The notes under the pieces were generated by a model. It saw nothing but the letters and a program-made list of their open reading frames with translations, was not told the DNA's origin and did not search any database. Positions 11,858-24,285 of a DNA stretch of 64,000 bases are shown one piece after another; the first letter of the stretch is position 1, and every line of letters starts with the position of its first letter. The position numbers were made by a program, and so were the translations under genes. Origin of the DNA: Falciphora oryzae (Eukaryota > Ascomycota > Sordariomycetes > Magnaporthales > Magnaporthaceae); the NCBI GenBank assembly GCA_000733355.1, contig JNVV01000022.1:515384-579383 (forward strand), given 5' to 3'.

Positions 11858-14077
11858 AATGAATGGCTGCTCCGTGCGGTCGGCGTAGAGTTGTTCGGCT
11901 TGTTCGGGTGGTCGTCGGTCGGGCGTGGCCGCCGTGGAGTCGCCAATCGCTGCTGTATTACTGCTGCGAACTGGCCTCGATGCTCATCCTTCTCTAACGT
12001 CGCATATTCTTGCAGGACTTTGTACAACGGACAAACAGCCGGTAGCCGTGTCGGACGGGGGCGCCGCGGCGCAGGAATTAAAATGGCGATGTCGCAAATG
12101 ACCGACACTGCTCAATTGCTAAAATTCGAATACCCAAAAAAAAAGGCCCAAGATGGCAGCGTGGCTGTCGAAGTTGGCGGTTCGGGAGCCCGAAACCAGC
12201 ATAAAAAGTGACGACACGACGAGAAGCCTTAGGTAGCCGGTGGGCGAGGTTGGTCGTCGGGCCGCAGCAGTGGAAATGCGGGTGGCAGGTCGGGGGCGAT
12301 ATAATCGAAAACGACTGGCGACAGTTGGAGTAGGCGCGATGGGGCGGCTGCAGGAAGGCGCAGCTTTCGAAGTCCCGATTGGCGGTGCGGTAGCCTTGGC
12401 GAAGGGCCCCTCTGCGTGTCGCACAGGAGGAGAGGGTCGGTCGGTATGCACACAGGCCGCTGGACGCAGGCTAAGGTGGTGAATCGACGGGCCGCCTGTG
12501 AGAGACTCGCAGGACTGCGGGTCAATGCGATAACAGGAAGCAGGCAGAGCACGCCTCGAGCAGGACACGGCACGAAATGCGGATGGATGGACGGAAACGA
12601 CTGGCGGTGATGGTGTGTGTGTGTGGGAGCGAGCGAGCGGCTGTTCGGGGTAATAAAAAAAGAAGTATGCGCAAAAATTAAAACAGCAGCGAAGCAGAAG
12701 TATGGATGGGGCCGAAAAGGGAATCGAAAATGAGAGGACAACGGGAATATCGTAACCTTGAACCCAACGAGATTCGTCAGATCTTTGGATAACCTACTTT
12801 GCCTGACCCGTCAAGGAAGGCGACTGGTGAGGCTGTTCACTCGACCACCGCGCAGAGAGAAGAAAGGGAGAGAAGCACGGAATCGACGTTCAGGAGCGAT
12901 GGCAGCCCGAACGAGAGCAACATGAAAGCCAGGCGTGCCAGGCACGTCGACCCGGGCAGGGCAGCGAACGGTCAATGCTCGACCAAGCGAAAACGGACTG
13001 ATGGTGCCAGGGCGTGGGCGCCAGCGAGCGGTTCCACTGCGCCCCATGCAGGGAGGGTTAGTGTGGGCCGCGCTCTCATCCACGCATATCATTGTGATAA
13101 GGGGGGCTTCAGGGCGACGTGCCTGCACCCCCGGCCGCTGCTGCGCTGCTGCGTTTTGCATCGACTCCCGACGAAGAAAAACGGCGAGGATAACCCCGAT
13201 TCAGGATTGCAGGGATCTGGCCTGGGGCCGGAGCAGTCGGGCAGGGGGGTCCTGCAACCACAGGAGGCCCTAACCCACTCGGGGCAATGACAATTTTAAA
13301 CGTAGCAGGGGTCCAACTCTCCTGTCGCCTGGTTTCTGGTGGCAGTTGGAGGCTGTTACAGAGTTCGGACTGTTGACTGTTCAGACAAAATCCGTCCTCG
13401 CCCCGTTGGCCTCTCTGTTCCATGCCGCCAGCGCGACCCGGGGCGCGCGGGCTTGCACCGGGCCTCCTCTTCTGCTCATCCATCGCGTAGTTTGGCTTGG
13501 CCGTTGGCGCGCCCAGACACGCCGGGCCAGAGGACAGGCGGGGTACATACGAGCGACCTTCTTGTCCGTCCGGAGCTCCTGGCGGAAAACAAAAAAAGGT
13601 CTTACTGCCTACATAGTAGCACTCCTTTGTGTTTGGTCCTTGGTCTCCAATGCGATGCAGTCCGAGGGATTAGCATGCTTACCATGCGGGATAGCCTGGG
13701 CGCACTCAGACAGCAAGTCTTCTTTTGTCGGTCTCGTTGTTCGGGGGATTTGGCCATTTACTGAGACCAACACTCCTGCAGCTGCTGCAGAGCAATTTGC
13801 ATGATGCCCGCCTATCAGGGATTCAGAAATGCCCTTCCCCAAGATTGCGACGATGCTGGAATTTCCAGCTGCGTGAGATCGCGTGCCGCGGACAGGGAGA
13901 GCCGACGTCCCGACGCGGCCTGAGTCGATGTTTCGTCTCACCCTGGCAACAAAGACGACGATGGTGCATGGCGCCGCCGGGGCCAAGATCCGGCCGCGCA
14001 GACTAGGTTGAGCTTGCATTTGAGCAGCCAAGGCACCGCCATTGGTCGCCCTCGCATGTGCAAGCTCCTAGCCTGGC

Positions 14078-14095
14078 AAAAAAAAAAAAAAAAAA
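14078..14095 (+). repeat. Poly(A) tract, 18 bases
   Basis: An uninterrupted run of A inside the large gene-free block. No coding sequence flanks it. Confidence 0.9.
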
Positions 14096-14487
14096 GACTT
14101 CATGTGTAGCTTGCCGAGCAAATGTTCGATTCTCGACAGTGTTTGTTATTGCATTGCGATGCAGCATAAAAATTACCCGACTCAATTGATCCATTCATTT
14201 GTGAACAGCCACATGGGAATCTCCGGGGTGAACCTACCGGAGCGGGGCAGATTACGGAGAGCACGCAATGAAGGCCTCTGCGCTGCCCGGGTGGGCGGCC
14301 ACTCAACGCGCTTCTCCTCATCCAAGTGCTCACAATGGCGTCGGGTAGAGGCTCCACAGTTGTGGTGGTGGTTGAAACGGCAGCAGGGACCCCCGCCGTC
14401 GCTAGGCTCGTGATGTTCGTGCTAATTAATTTTGGACGGAAAATGTGAGAAGAAAAAAAGAAGTAAAGAAGTTCGGTCACCCTTTTG

Positions 14488-14522
14488 CTTTTTTTTCTTT
14501 CTTTTTTTTTTTTTTTTTTTTT
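14488..14522 (+). repeat. Poly(T)-rich tract, 35 bases
   Basis: A T run with two C interruptions; the last 21 bases are pure T. It lies about 400 bases from the poly(A) tract at 14078, in opposite base sense. Confidence 0.9.
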
Positions 14523-17500
14523 GTTTCACCGGCATTGGAAAAGAAAACAACAAACATGTCAGATAACGACATGGTCACTCCCGTCAGCATGCATCAAAAC
14601 CGGGTAGCAAACTTAACCGGCTTGGTTTACATTGATGGCTGCCGAGCCTGCGGTGAACTGAGGCCTTTTAAAACTTGGTCCAACCAGTCAGCGATCCAAA
14701 GCCGTTGTTCTGGGTTTCTTGCTTTTGCCATTGCCCTCTCGATCCTGTCATGTTTTCAGTGCAATGCTTCGATATTCGCATGTCCGGCAAGGCGATTCCA
14801 GGGCGCCTGGCATTGGCGGGCGTCAGCCTGCACGTGGAAATGAGCCTGCACGATATTATTAGCCGACCGGACCGGCGGCCGATTGTAGCAAGAGGAAGGC
14901 GGCCTTCGGACGTGATCCGCAGTGAGATAGGATGATTGGGCGCCGGCCGAGGGGGCCTGTCCTTGTCAGTCGAGCGCAATTTGCAATTCCATGGATGTCG
15001 GGCGCGCGACAGGCAATTTTTTTGCCCTCCCTGTCCTGTCAACCGCCAGCGTCGCGCGGCTGCAAAGAAATGTTCAGTGTTCAGCGTCTTTCAATGGCGT
15101 TCATACCTGGCAAAAAGCCGGCACGGATACCTCAATGCCTGGCGCGCGCACCTGGCGGTCGACCCAAACAACCTCTTCGCCATCGCGGCTTCACCAGCGC
15201 AAGGAATTTCCCGAAGAGGCTTGTCACAAGGCTGCAGTCAGGAGAATCGCGAACCAAACAGAACCCGCCGCCAATCAATGGTTGGGACGAACCATCCTGG
15301 CATTCAAGCGCGATCCCAATCCGCTGGGTCTGGTCATCTGATCAAGCGCCGTGGGCCGTCGCTATTGCCTCTTTGGTTCGAAAACCTTGATCCATTTTCT
15401 GGTCGCGCTTTTTTGCGTGTCTTTAGCTCCTTTAGCCGACATGTCGACTCACGTTACTTCGCGCTCCTTCAAGGTTTCTATTCCCAGCGTTGCGTTGCGT
15501 TGCGATGAGGAGCACACCCCGTCCAATGATGCATCCAATCCGGGCCGTGCGGGCCTCGGTGGGAGCTCCTCTTCTGCTCCAACCACACTCGGAAGCATTG
15601 ATCCATCCCCAGCGGCCTTGTCAAGCGCCCGGAAGCGCACACGCCATATACCGTGTCCCGGTGCAGGCGTTGCCCGGACCAGATGTTTGCCGTACCGTGT
15701 CCTAAATATGGGCGATGGGGGCCGGCCTGCTTCTCGAACGGGAGCATGACGAACCAAAGAATCGAGGAAGTAAGGCGTGCCGCCGTCCCTCTGCAGCCGC
15801 GGAACCCTCGGGCATCTCCCCGCGGACCCCCATAGGGTTATTCTGAGACACACGCGTCCCTAGGCCGCCTGTGTTGCCTCCCCGAATAGCAACACCACAC
15901 CACATAACCTTTGATAGCAGCCGTCGAGAGCGACAGGAGGACTGGACGGACGAGCGAGCGGATTCCCAAAACAGCACACAGCTTGGTGTACACCGATCTT
16001 ACATGGCGACAATGCCCATCATCGCCTCCCACAACGAGACTGCCCCTCCGCTTGAAACACAGAACAAGCATGCAATGGGGATTCCTGGACTGAAACCTGG
16101 GGGAAAGAAACCTGTTCCCATTGGTTCTTTGCATCGTTCAGCTCCTGTGGCGCATTTCAAAGCTCATGCGGGGGAGCAAGACATCCTTGTGTCAGATCTG
16201 GACTTGGCCACATGTTTTCCACGACGAGATTTACGTGCCTGGTATTATTGGTCCAAGCGAGCGAAGAGGGAGCAGCCATTTGAATGCCAATTCCTCGTAT
16301 CTACAGAGTCTCGATTCCCGGGAGGCATGTTGGGAATTCCATGCGCGGGGCGTAGGCCATGATGGCTGCTCTTGTTGTTCTCAGTAACCTTATTGAAACT
16401 CGGGGTTCACGGTCTTTATACGGGCCGTCTGATCTCAGTCTTCGAAGCGGTCAAGGACCAGCTGCGACGGACACGTACAACAGTTGTGCCGCCTGGATGC
16501 AAACCCGCCGACATCTCAAATGCAGCTGCGTCGGCAGAGCCTCTAAGGCGGTGCTGTCACAGTGCCTGGCTTGCCGCTAGCAGGACTAGCGAGTCCCCAA
16601 TGTCGGGTCGGCCACTCGGCCCCTGAAAGCACCGATGGCTAGCTCCGTAGCTACAGGCCCGCCCTGCCCGCACCAACAAAGATCTGCAAATCAAGAGACA
16701 GCAGCAGGGACCGAGTAGGCGCCACATGGCTCTTCAGTTCTCCATGTGCGATATTGGGCGCTTCGGGCTTCGGTTCGAGCAGCACGTCGCCGATAGGCTC
16801 GGCCGGCCCCTGCGCGCGCCGCGTATGCTTGGCAGCTGAAGGAAGAAGAAGAAAAAAAAAAGATGAAAACAAATTCGACGAAAAGGGGTACCCCTTGCCT
16901 CACTATTTTGTTTCATTCTTCAACAAGACGGCACATCTCGACCTGTTGAGGCTGCGCAAGAGAGGCTGCGACTGAGGGCAGGAAGCGGAGACCCGGTAGA
17001 CAGAGACAAGAACCCAACAAAGCGTTTCGCTCCCAAAACCGCCTGTCAACTGCCTGATAGGAGCGGTCTATGTAGGTATGTGGGTTGATGACACGCAAAG
17101 CCAATGCCCTAGTCCAAGCCCAACCGCCCTGTCCGTTCGCCGGCATTGTCGTCTCATCGCCAGTCCAAGGGATCCAGATCCAAAAAATCAACAGGCCCAG
17201 GCAATTGTCCAAGGGCCCTGTCTATCCAGCTTACATACCGAACTTACGTGGGCTGCTGTTCGGTCCTGCAGATCGACCGATTCCGGGTCCTGGTCCAGGC
17301 TGCCGTAAGGTTCTCTTCCCTCCCTCCGTCTTCCCCTTTTGGCTGTGTCTACGTTGATCTCCTCCCACATATAGTCACAGATCCGGGATCTCCTCAAGGC
17401 GGGAGAGCTGCCAAGTGTGCTGTCGCACAAAATCTCGCTCTTGGAGACCCGACCCGTTGCTGCTGCCGTTGCTGGTGGTGGAGGTGTGTGTCGAGCCCCG

Positions 17501-17552
17501 AGGCAAGTCGCACAGGAAGAGACAAAGAATTCCACATATACCACTTGGCAGG

Positions 17553-19287
17553 ATGGACCCTCCACTGAGAGAAGACGATGGCCAGCCGGTTAGTCTGCCC
17601 TTTCTCTCTGCCACCTCCCCAACGAACACTGCTAACTCATGACCCCTGACAACAGGTGCCACCCCCGGGACCACCATACCTCCCGCTGGTGGCGACGCCG
17701 GGCGGGCGGGCGACGATGTCTATAGACGTACCGATCTGCGCGGCCCTGATCGCCCTCTTCCTCGCGGCGGGGGCGTCGCACCTGGTCATGTTTGCGCGGA
17801 ACATGTCCCACGGCCACAAGTTCGTCTTCTCGGCCCTCCTCTTCGCCTTTTGCCTGGCCCGCACCGCCGCCCTTTCGGCCCGCGTCGCCTCGGCCGCGAA
17901 CCCGACCGACGCCCGCATCGGCGTCGCCGCCACCGGCCTGCTCGCCGCGGGCGTCCTGCTACTCTACCTCGTCAACCTGCTCCTCGCCCAGCGCATCGTG
18001 CGCGCCCGCAGGCCCGGCCTCGGCTGGCGGCCCCGCGTGACCTGGGCCTTCCGCCTCGTCTTCGTCGGCGTCGGTGTCATGCTGATCATGGTCGTCGCCG
18101 CCACCGTCCACTCCTTCTTCACCCCGGACCCGGCCGCACGCGCCGCCGACCGCGCCGTCCAGCTTGTCGCCTCGACCAGCCTCGCCGCGCTCGCCTTCAC
18201 GCCCGCCCCTATAGTCGCGGCCGCGTCCATGCGGGGCCCGCGCGGCGGCCAGCCGGCCCCCGAGCGGTTCGGCCAGGGCTCGCTCAGGACCCAGGCCGCG
18301 CTCGTCATCGGCACGTCGCTGCTGCTGGCCCTGGGCGCCGGGTTCAGGACGGGCGTCGCCTTCGACCAGCGGCCGCTCAACGATCCGGCCTGGTTCCACG
18401 GCCGCGGGCCCTTCTACGCCTTCAACTACGGCATCGAGCTCATCGTCGTCATCACATACGCGATTTTCCGCTTCGACCGCCGCTTCCACGTGCCCAACGG
18501 CAGCGCCGGGCCCGGGGACTATTCGCGGGCCGTCCTGAGGAGCGGGGACGGAGACGGAGAAAAGGGGCCTGCGGCGGCTCTGGAGGCGGCAGGCAACAGC
18601 ATCAGGGGCGACACCGGCGGCGGCGTCAAGCAGCGGGCAGCAGAGATGGGGGACCGGCAACGGCAGCAGCAGGCGCTCGAGGGGCTCTTCGAGCTGCAGG
18701 GGGACGCGTTGACGATGACGGACAGCGCCAGGGGCACCAGGCCCCCGACGGCTCGCGACAGGGAAAAGGAGGTACGTGGCTCTTTTATCGAAGCCCTAAC
18801 CGGCCCCAACTTCCCCGCGACCCCGACGACGACGACGACGAACACCACGACGACCGGCGGCGGGTCCGACGAGTCCGGCGGGGAGGGGATCGTGGCGGCG
18901 GCCGTGGCGGCGGCGGCGGCGAGCGCGGCCGCCGATGTCGATGCGGCAGCAGCTGCCAGGCGCTTCGTCATCGCCACCGCCACTGCAGTCGTCGCCCCGC
19001 GCGACGAGTACGGCGGCCCTGTCGACGACGACGGCGAAGGCGAGAGGCGGGAGAACCCGTCTCCCCCGCTCTTCCGCGCGGCGACGGCCCGCAGCGACAG
19101 CCCCGCCCCGCCGGGCTTCTCCCCGCCGACCCCGTCGTCGGCCGGATACGTGACCCCGCCCGAGCCCGGAGCCGGTACTGACTCTCGACGGAACTCGCGC
19201 CCGCCCACCGCACAGTGGGAAGAGCGCGCTAGAGATGAGTTGGACAGGAGGGCGAGCCACGATCCGAGGCGGCGCTCGATGATGTAG
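17553..19287 (+). CDS. Seven-helix membrane protein of DUF3112 type
   Basis: Fungal multi-pass membrane protein of unknown function. A short first exon (17553-17588) joins in phase to 17656-19287 to give 555 residues; the junction yields the Pro-rich N-terminus PVPPPGPPYLP typical of the family as I recall it. Seven hydrophobic helices occupy about residues 35-290, and basic residues in several loops suggest a receptor-like topology. After the last helix (near AIFRFDRRFHVPN) the tail is long and low in complexity: Gln-rich, then Thr runs, Ala runs, Asp/Glu and Pro. A GTACGT at about 18772 could be an optional donor that would remove part of the tail, although the frame is open through it. Function and ligand are unknown. 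Confidence 0.85.
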
Positions 19288-20322
19288 GGGTTGGGAAATG
19301 CTAGGATTTCTCTCAGTTTTGTTGTTCCATCTGTGGAGATATGAGGAAAATATCTTGCATCGGTTGAGCCTGGCCATCTCTTCGACTTGTGCTGTCAAAA
19401 ACTCTAGATGTGGTAATTATTGGGATCGGGAGAAAGGGGATGAGGTGTAAAGCGATAGAGGCATGGCCATCTCATGCTTGACTCTGCTGGGCGGGCGGTG
19501 TTGTGTGATGAGGAGAGTGCGGTATGATTAATCATAATAGACGAGACGTTGGAAGAACGAATGCCTCTTTTACCCTTTAAATTTGACGTATGGGATTCGT
19601 AGCAGACCTTTTTTTCCTGGTTTAATATCTGCCCAATATCAACCCCATTTTCAATTATTGTTCACCCCCTTCTTTGGCACCCATTGTTTGGGGAACTCGA
19701 TGGCCAACCAACCCGAAGATGCCCGATCACCGTCGGCCATTTCCATTCGTGGACAGCCTAAACACTCTCCGCAGCTTTGGAAAAACGAGCCACTTGCATC
19801 ATCGTCATGACCGCCTTGGCGTGCCCTGCAGACGATCTAACCCCAATCCGCATCCCGCAACCCACGCAGCCATGATATCTGAGAGAATGCCAGAGAGCCG
19901 GAGCGAAGATGTCTGCGAAGGGGCAGCACAATGATCTCATGACTCCGAATATCAAATAGGAGCTGGCGAGTGCCGTGCCTACTGGGCCAGGCTCTTATCA
20001 GGGCCGGTATTTGCGGCTATAGCAAGGAACAGCACGTTTTTGTATATTGGTGCCCGATTACATAGCATATCTATCCCGAGCTAAAGAATCGGGACATCAC
20101 AATACAGATCGGGTCGGCAGGATACAGTCTGATACTTAGGATCCTTGGAGCTGTCCAAGTGAAGCCAACGGCAACGGTTTTCTTGTGTCAAACAACGAAC
20201 TCGAAAGATCGCGTCGACTTGTATCAATCTCCTTGTTTCCTCCGACTGAATGCCCCGGTAAGCTCGACTATCTCACTACACAGGAGACAATACTATTGCA
20301 CGGCGCTTTTCCAGCCAAGACG
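19288..20322. other. Intergenic region between two + strand genes
   Basis: It should hold the 3' UTR of the DUF3112-type gene and the promoter of the small His-rich gene. Sequence around 19300-19680 is relatively AT-rich, as expected of a 3' flank. No gene is supportable. Confidence 0.55.
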
Positions 20323-20915
20323 ATGTCGCGCATCTCACCAAGAACAACATCTCTGCTGCGCCGTCAGGTAGTCACCACGCCGCCAGACGACGAGCCCGTG
20401 GTCAACAACGACAGCTGGGGCCGCGACAACGATCTCGCCCACAACCCGGGAGCCATAGCCGGCATCGTCATCGGGTCCATCGTCGGCCTCCTGCTTCTCC
20501 TGTTAGTAGCCCTCCACTCCACTCTACCCTCTCTGACGGCTCCCCCCACATCAACCAGGCACCGTTAAACGAACAGTTTCTAACTCTGGCCTCGTCACGC
20601 ATCAACAGGTGGATCATCCGCTCCTGCACCGGCGGCAGGCTGGGCTCCCCGCCCCAGCAGCACATCAGCAACCGGTCTCGACCCCGGTCCAGGCACTCGT
20701 CGTACTCGAGGCACCCGGACGACCACCATTACCATCACCATCACGACGGACACAGACACCGCAGCAGCAGGCGCCACAGCCACAGCGCTGGGCCCCGGCA
20801 CCACAGCAGGCGCCGGTCGTCTTCTGCCCGGCCCGTCATGATCGAGACGAGAGCCCCGGCGCCGGTTTATGTGTACGACACCCGGAAAGGCCGATCTCCG
20901 CGTGGGGACTATTGA
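20323..20915 (+). CDS. Small single-pass membrane protein with His/Arg/Ser-rich tail
   Basis: I do not recognise a family. Two exons (20323-20501 and 20609-20915, phase 2 junction) give 161 residues. The N-terminal half holds LLRRQ, an acidic patch and one strong helix (GAIAGIVIGSIVGLLLLL, about residues 43-60) preceded by NPG. The AIAGIVIGSIVG pattern is common in fungal single-pass surface proteins. The junction restores LWIIRSC and then a basic tail with clusters of His (HHYHHHHDGHRH), Arg/Ser (SRRHSHS, SRRRSSS) and a C-terminal YDTRKGRSPRGDY. A short N-terminus outside and a tail inside is the likely topology. The His cluster could bind metal and the RS repeats could be phosphorylated; both are guesses. 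The ATG at 20323 was chosen as the only ATG in frame with the helix. Confidence 0.7.
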
Positions 20916-21258
20916 TGGGCTGAGTGTACTTATATGGCTCTTGTCGCCGGACATACTTTCTTTCGCGACGGCGAGTTGGTGTAATATTCGAATATCTGGT
21001 ACACGGCCTCGTGTCAGCTGCAATTCCAACTCGTCTACTTTCGTTCATGTTTCCTTTGTCTCAGGGTGCGAGTGTGTTTTGATGTATCTGCACTGATGGA
21101 AACTGTCCTCGAGCTTGAACCGCACACAGAGGAAGGGGCATTGTAATCAACAAACATATTTCTATATAATCCATCTAGGACTTGTGTGTAGACCAAAGAT
21201 GTAGGTCGTACACGAATGTACCCAACCCAATATCGTTACACCCAAGATAAACCCAGCC
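20916..21258. other. Short convergent intergenic region
   Basis: It lies between the stop of the His-rich membrane protein gene (+) and the stop of the CLC gene (-). Presumably both 3' UTRs; nothing else is visible. Confidence 0.55.
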
Positions 21259-24200
21259 TCATCTCCTCGTCAGCTCCACCCCCTCCTCGTGCCCGATGTC
21301 TTCGGTGCCATCCAGGATCTGCCCACTGCTGTCATAGTCATGATCGTCCCCGACCCTGTCGCCCTGTCTCCCTGCGGGTCGAGGCTCGTCGAAGCTCCCA
21401 CTCAGCCGGATGCGCCCTCCAGACGCGAGCGACACCTTGTCGCCCACCCACCAGGCTGCACCCCTAAGGAGGAACCAGATGCGCTCCTGCATGTCGTCGC
21501 CGCGGGAGCCGCTGCTGACGTGACCGCTCTCGGCCGCCTCGGCCTTGAACTGGTACTTTAGGCAGTCCTTGACTGTGACGAGGCCCAACAGCCGTCCGCG
21601 GTGCTCAATCAGGATCACCCGCGGGCCAATCTTACGGAACAGCTCCATGACCGTCTCGAGCGGCAGTCGTGGGTGTACCGTCACCGGCGTCGGGTCGACA
21701 TATCTCGAAAAGTTGACCGCTCCACTAGTGTCACTACTGCCAACGCTGGCGCCCAAGTCGTCGAAGGCGTTGCCGCCGAGTGCTGCGGTGGGTGTTATCG
21801 GTGTCGCTGAGATGCGTCTTGCAGGCGGCAAAAATGTACACCTTGTTGAAGGCCTGACACGGCTCTCGCGCTTGACCCTGTCGACCGCATAGCGCAGCTC
21901 CGTGCGCCCAACGAACCCGACGAGGATTCGTCCGGGTCGAGAGCCTTCGGGGCCGGCGCTGGTGCTAATACCATCGGCCAGTGTGTCGGCTATGCTGCCG
22001 CTGTCATCGCCCCTGACATCGTCCTCAACAACCGGGAAGCCCTGGTAGTTGTCCTTGTCAAGCAGGCGCTCGACCGCATCCATGGTCATGCCTGACACTG
22101 GAATGGCGTCGACGTCGGACGTCATGACAGCCGAAACGGGCACTCCAAAGTTGTGTTCCTCCTTGCTGTCCAGATAAGGGAAGCCGCTGAACCAAATCAT
22201 GCGGTCTGCAATGCCGCCCTTGCCGCACATGTCGCTGACTGCCTTTGTAATTCCGACCACAATCATGGTCGGAAGGATGTATGTAAGAGCGCCCGTGAGC
22301 TCGAACATGATGACGACGACTGAGACGGTAATATGCATAATGCCGCTCAGAGCCGCCGCCGCGCCCAGGAACGCGTACGTCCCGGGCGTTATGCACGGTA
22401 CATCCGGCTGGCACGATGAGAAGAAGACACTGCCCGGATACGCCTCCTGGAGCGCCTGCACCACGGTTCCGACGGCTCGGCCAAACGATGCGCCGATGGC
22501 CATGGATGGCACGAAGATGCCCGCGGGCACCTTGCATCCATAAGAGATAATGACGAAGAAGATGCGCAGCACTGTTGCAATAATCAGGGACATTATGTTC
22601 CACCCCCGGTTCTTGGGCTCACACAGGCCATGGTAGTCCTCGGCGCCTTCGCACTCCAGGAACAGAATCTCCATGCTCTCCGTCAGCTCGATGCGGAGGA
22701 AGACGTTGTGGTAGCAGACGATGGCCGTGGCGGCGGCCAAAAGCGTCGCCTCAAGGATGGCGTGTTGCGATAGATACTTTTTGCGGAAGGCCTGAACGCG
22801 CAAGTTCCACTTGATGACAAGGGCGCCGTAGAGACCGCCGAAGATGCCGATGATGGCAAAGAAGGCGACCTCGAAAAAGTGCCATGAGCGGTCATAGTGG
22901 ACCTGAAACATGACCAACTGGCCGGTGCGGAACGGGTTCATGGCGGCCAGCACGGCCGTGGCGACAAGGGCGCAGAAGTAGCTTCGCCACAGCGTCTTGA
23001 GCGGGAAATAGCTCGACATTTCTTCGAGCGAGAATAAGACGCCGCCGATGGGGCTTCCAAAGGCAACGGCCACACCGGCGGCGGCGCAAGCGCTAAGGAT
23101 CTCGCGCGTCTTGGATGCATTGCGGCGGTACTTGGCAAACATGCGCGATATGACGTTGCCCGTGCAGACGGCGTAGTGTACGCTTGGCCCCTCCTTGCCC
23201 ACCGACAGGCCGGACCCGATGGCAAGGGGCAGGCAGATCGACTTGATAAGCAGCGTCCAGAAGCCGAGGAAGCCTTTCATCACGAACCCCGCTATAATGC
23301 ACTTGATCTCTGATATACCGGAGCCGGCCGCGTAAGGGGCAAACGCCTTGACGAGCGTCGCCGCGGTGAACGCGAACAGGGTCTAGAAGGGTCAGCACTC
23401 GTGGGTGGACAATGGCGGCGTTTCGTATCGCCTGTGAGCACGTGGGGGGTGGCGTTTCTCGTTCCCTTACAGCGAAGAGGATGTAAATGATGTAGTTGAT
23501 GGGCCCGAAGCCCGTCCATGGCTGCCAGTCCGCACAACCTGCTCTCCGAGGCCGCCGCCGTCCGTCAGCCAGGTGCCCTCAGAGGCCGCAACGCTGTATG
23601 CATGGTGAACCCACCGTTGTCTTCTCCCCAGCAGCAAAAGTTCTCGTTCAGATAGAAGGCGGTCTTGCAGTGGCCCAGCTTGATGTCGGACAGCCACTCG
23701 GTGATGATGTTGAGGAAGGCGGCGTTGAGCCCGATGGCGGCGCCGATGATGGTGACGACGATCCAACCCTGGGCAGCCTCGTACGACTCGGCCGCCCAGC
23801 TCCTCCAGCCTATATAGCTGTTGTCATAGACGCTCGCCTGCCGCCGCCGCCGCCGCGCGTTCCTGCGGAGCTGCTCGCGCGCCGCATCCTGCACCCAATC
23901 TGCGTCGGACGAGGGGTTCAAAGGTCAGCCGGGGAATCTGGTGCCGGGCGATACCGGCATGCTATCCTCCTGAGCGAGGCCGTCGTGGCGCGGGCGCATG
24001 ATTGTACCTATCGTTGTGAAGTCCTGTGGTGTTCGCGCGCATAGTTAGCGTCGGGGTTGCCCAGCTTATCACACAGTGGCGGACAGCAGATATGGTTCAC
24101 ACCTCATATCTTTTGATCTCTGCGATCTCCTCCTCGATCTGATGCTCTGCGGCGACGCCCGGCTCGTCGGAGAGCTCGCCTCTCTCAGCGGTGGAGAAGG

Positions 24201-24285
24201 CAGTCGAGAGGCGGTTTGTGAGGGTCGGGCGGCGTGATGGCTGCTGGTGGACGTCGGAGGAGTAGGAGGATGTTCTGGAGTTCAT
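21259..24285 (-). CDS. GEF1: CLC-family chloride/proton exchanger (Gef1-like)
   Basis: Voltage-gated CLC protein, probably a Cl-/H+ exchanger of Golgi, endosome or vacuole membranes. Five exons (24285-24103, 24023-24008, 23899-23615, 23538-23471, 23382-21259) close in phase to give 891 residues. The second exon is only 16 bases and supplies DFTTI between RYE and DWVQDA. Hallmarks: GSGIS at 204-208; GKEGP at 246-250 with gating Glu248; and a Glu in WHFFEVAFF at the position of the internal proton glutamate, which argues for an exchanger rather than a channel. Two CBS domains follow the membrane region (near SAVMTSDVDAIPV and LGLVTVKDCLKYQFK). The N-terminus is Ser-rich and cytosolic. Gef1-type exchangers support luminal acidification and copper loading; that role is inferred. 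The gene is divergent from the histone-fold gene. Confidence 0.94.

Larger units (their letters stand above)
11858..17552. other. 5.7 kb stretch with no supportable gene
   Basis: This is the longest gene-free interval in the window. It separates two divergent genes, so it must hold both promoters and leaders. It contains a GT microsatellite near 12612-12625, an 18-base A run (14078-14095) and a T-rich run (14488-14522). The open frames are short, mutually overlapping and look like chance. Base composition is similar to the rest of the window, so it is not an obvious AT-rich (RIP-mutated) repeat relic. Long leaders, noncoding transcripts or a very small gene remain possible. Confidence 0.5.

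Noticed and set aside
12119..12741. Two overlapping minus-strand frames upstream of the SH3 gene
   Set aside because: Both are Pro/Ser/Arg-rich, overlap each other, and fit pyrimidine-rich leader sequence.
17850..19181. Open frame of 443 codons overlapping the DUF3112-type gene in another frame
   Set aside because: It is Arg/Pro-rich throughout, while the other frame gives seven clean membrane helices.
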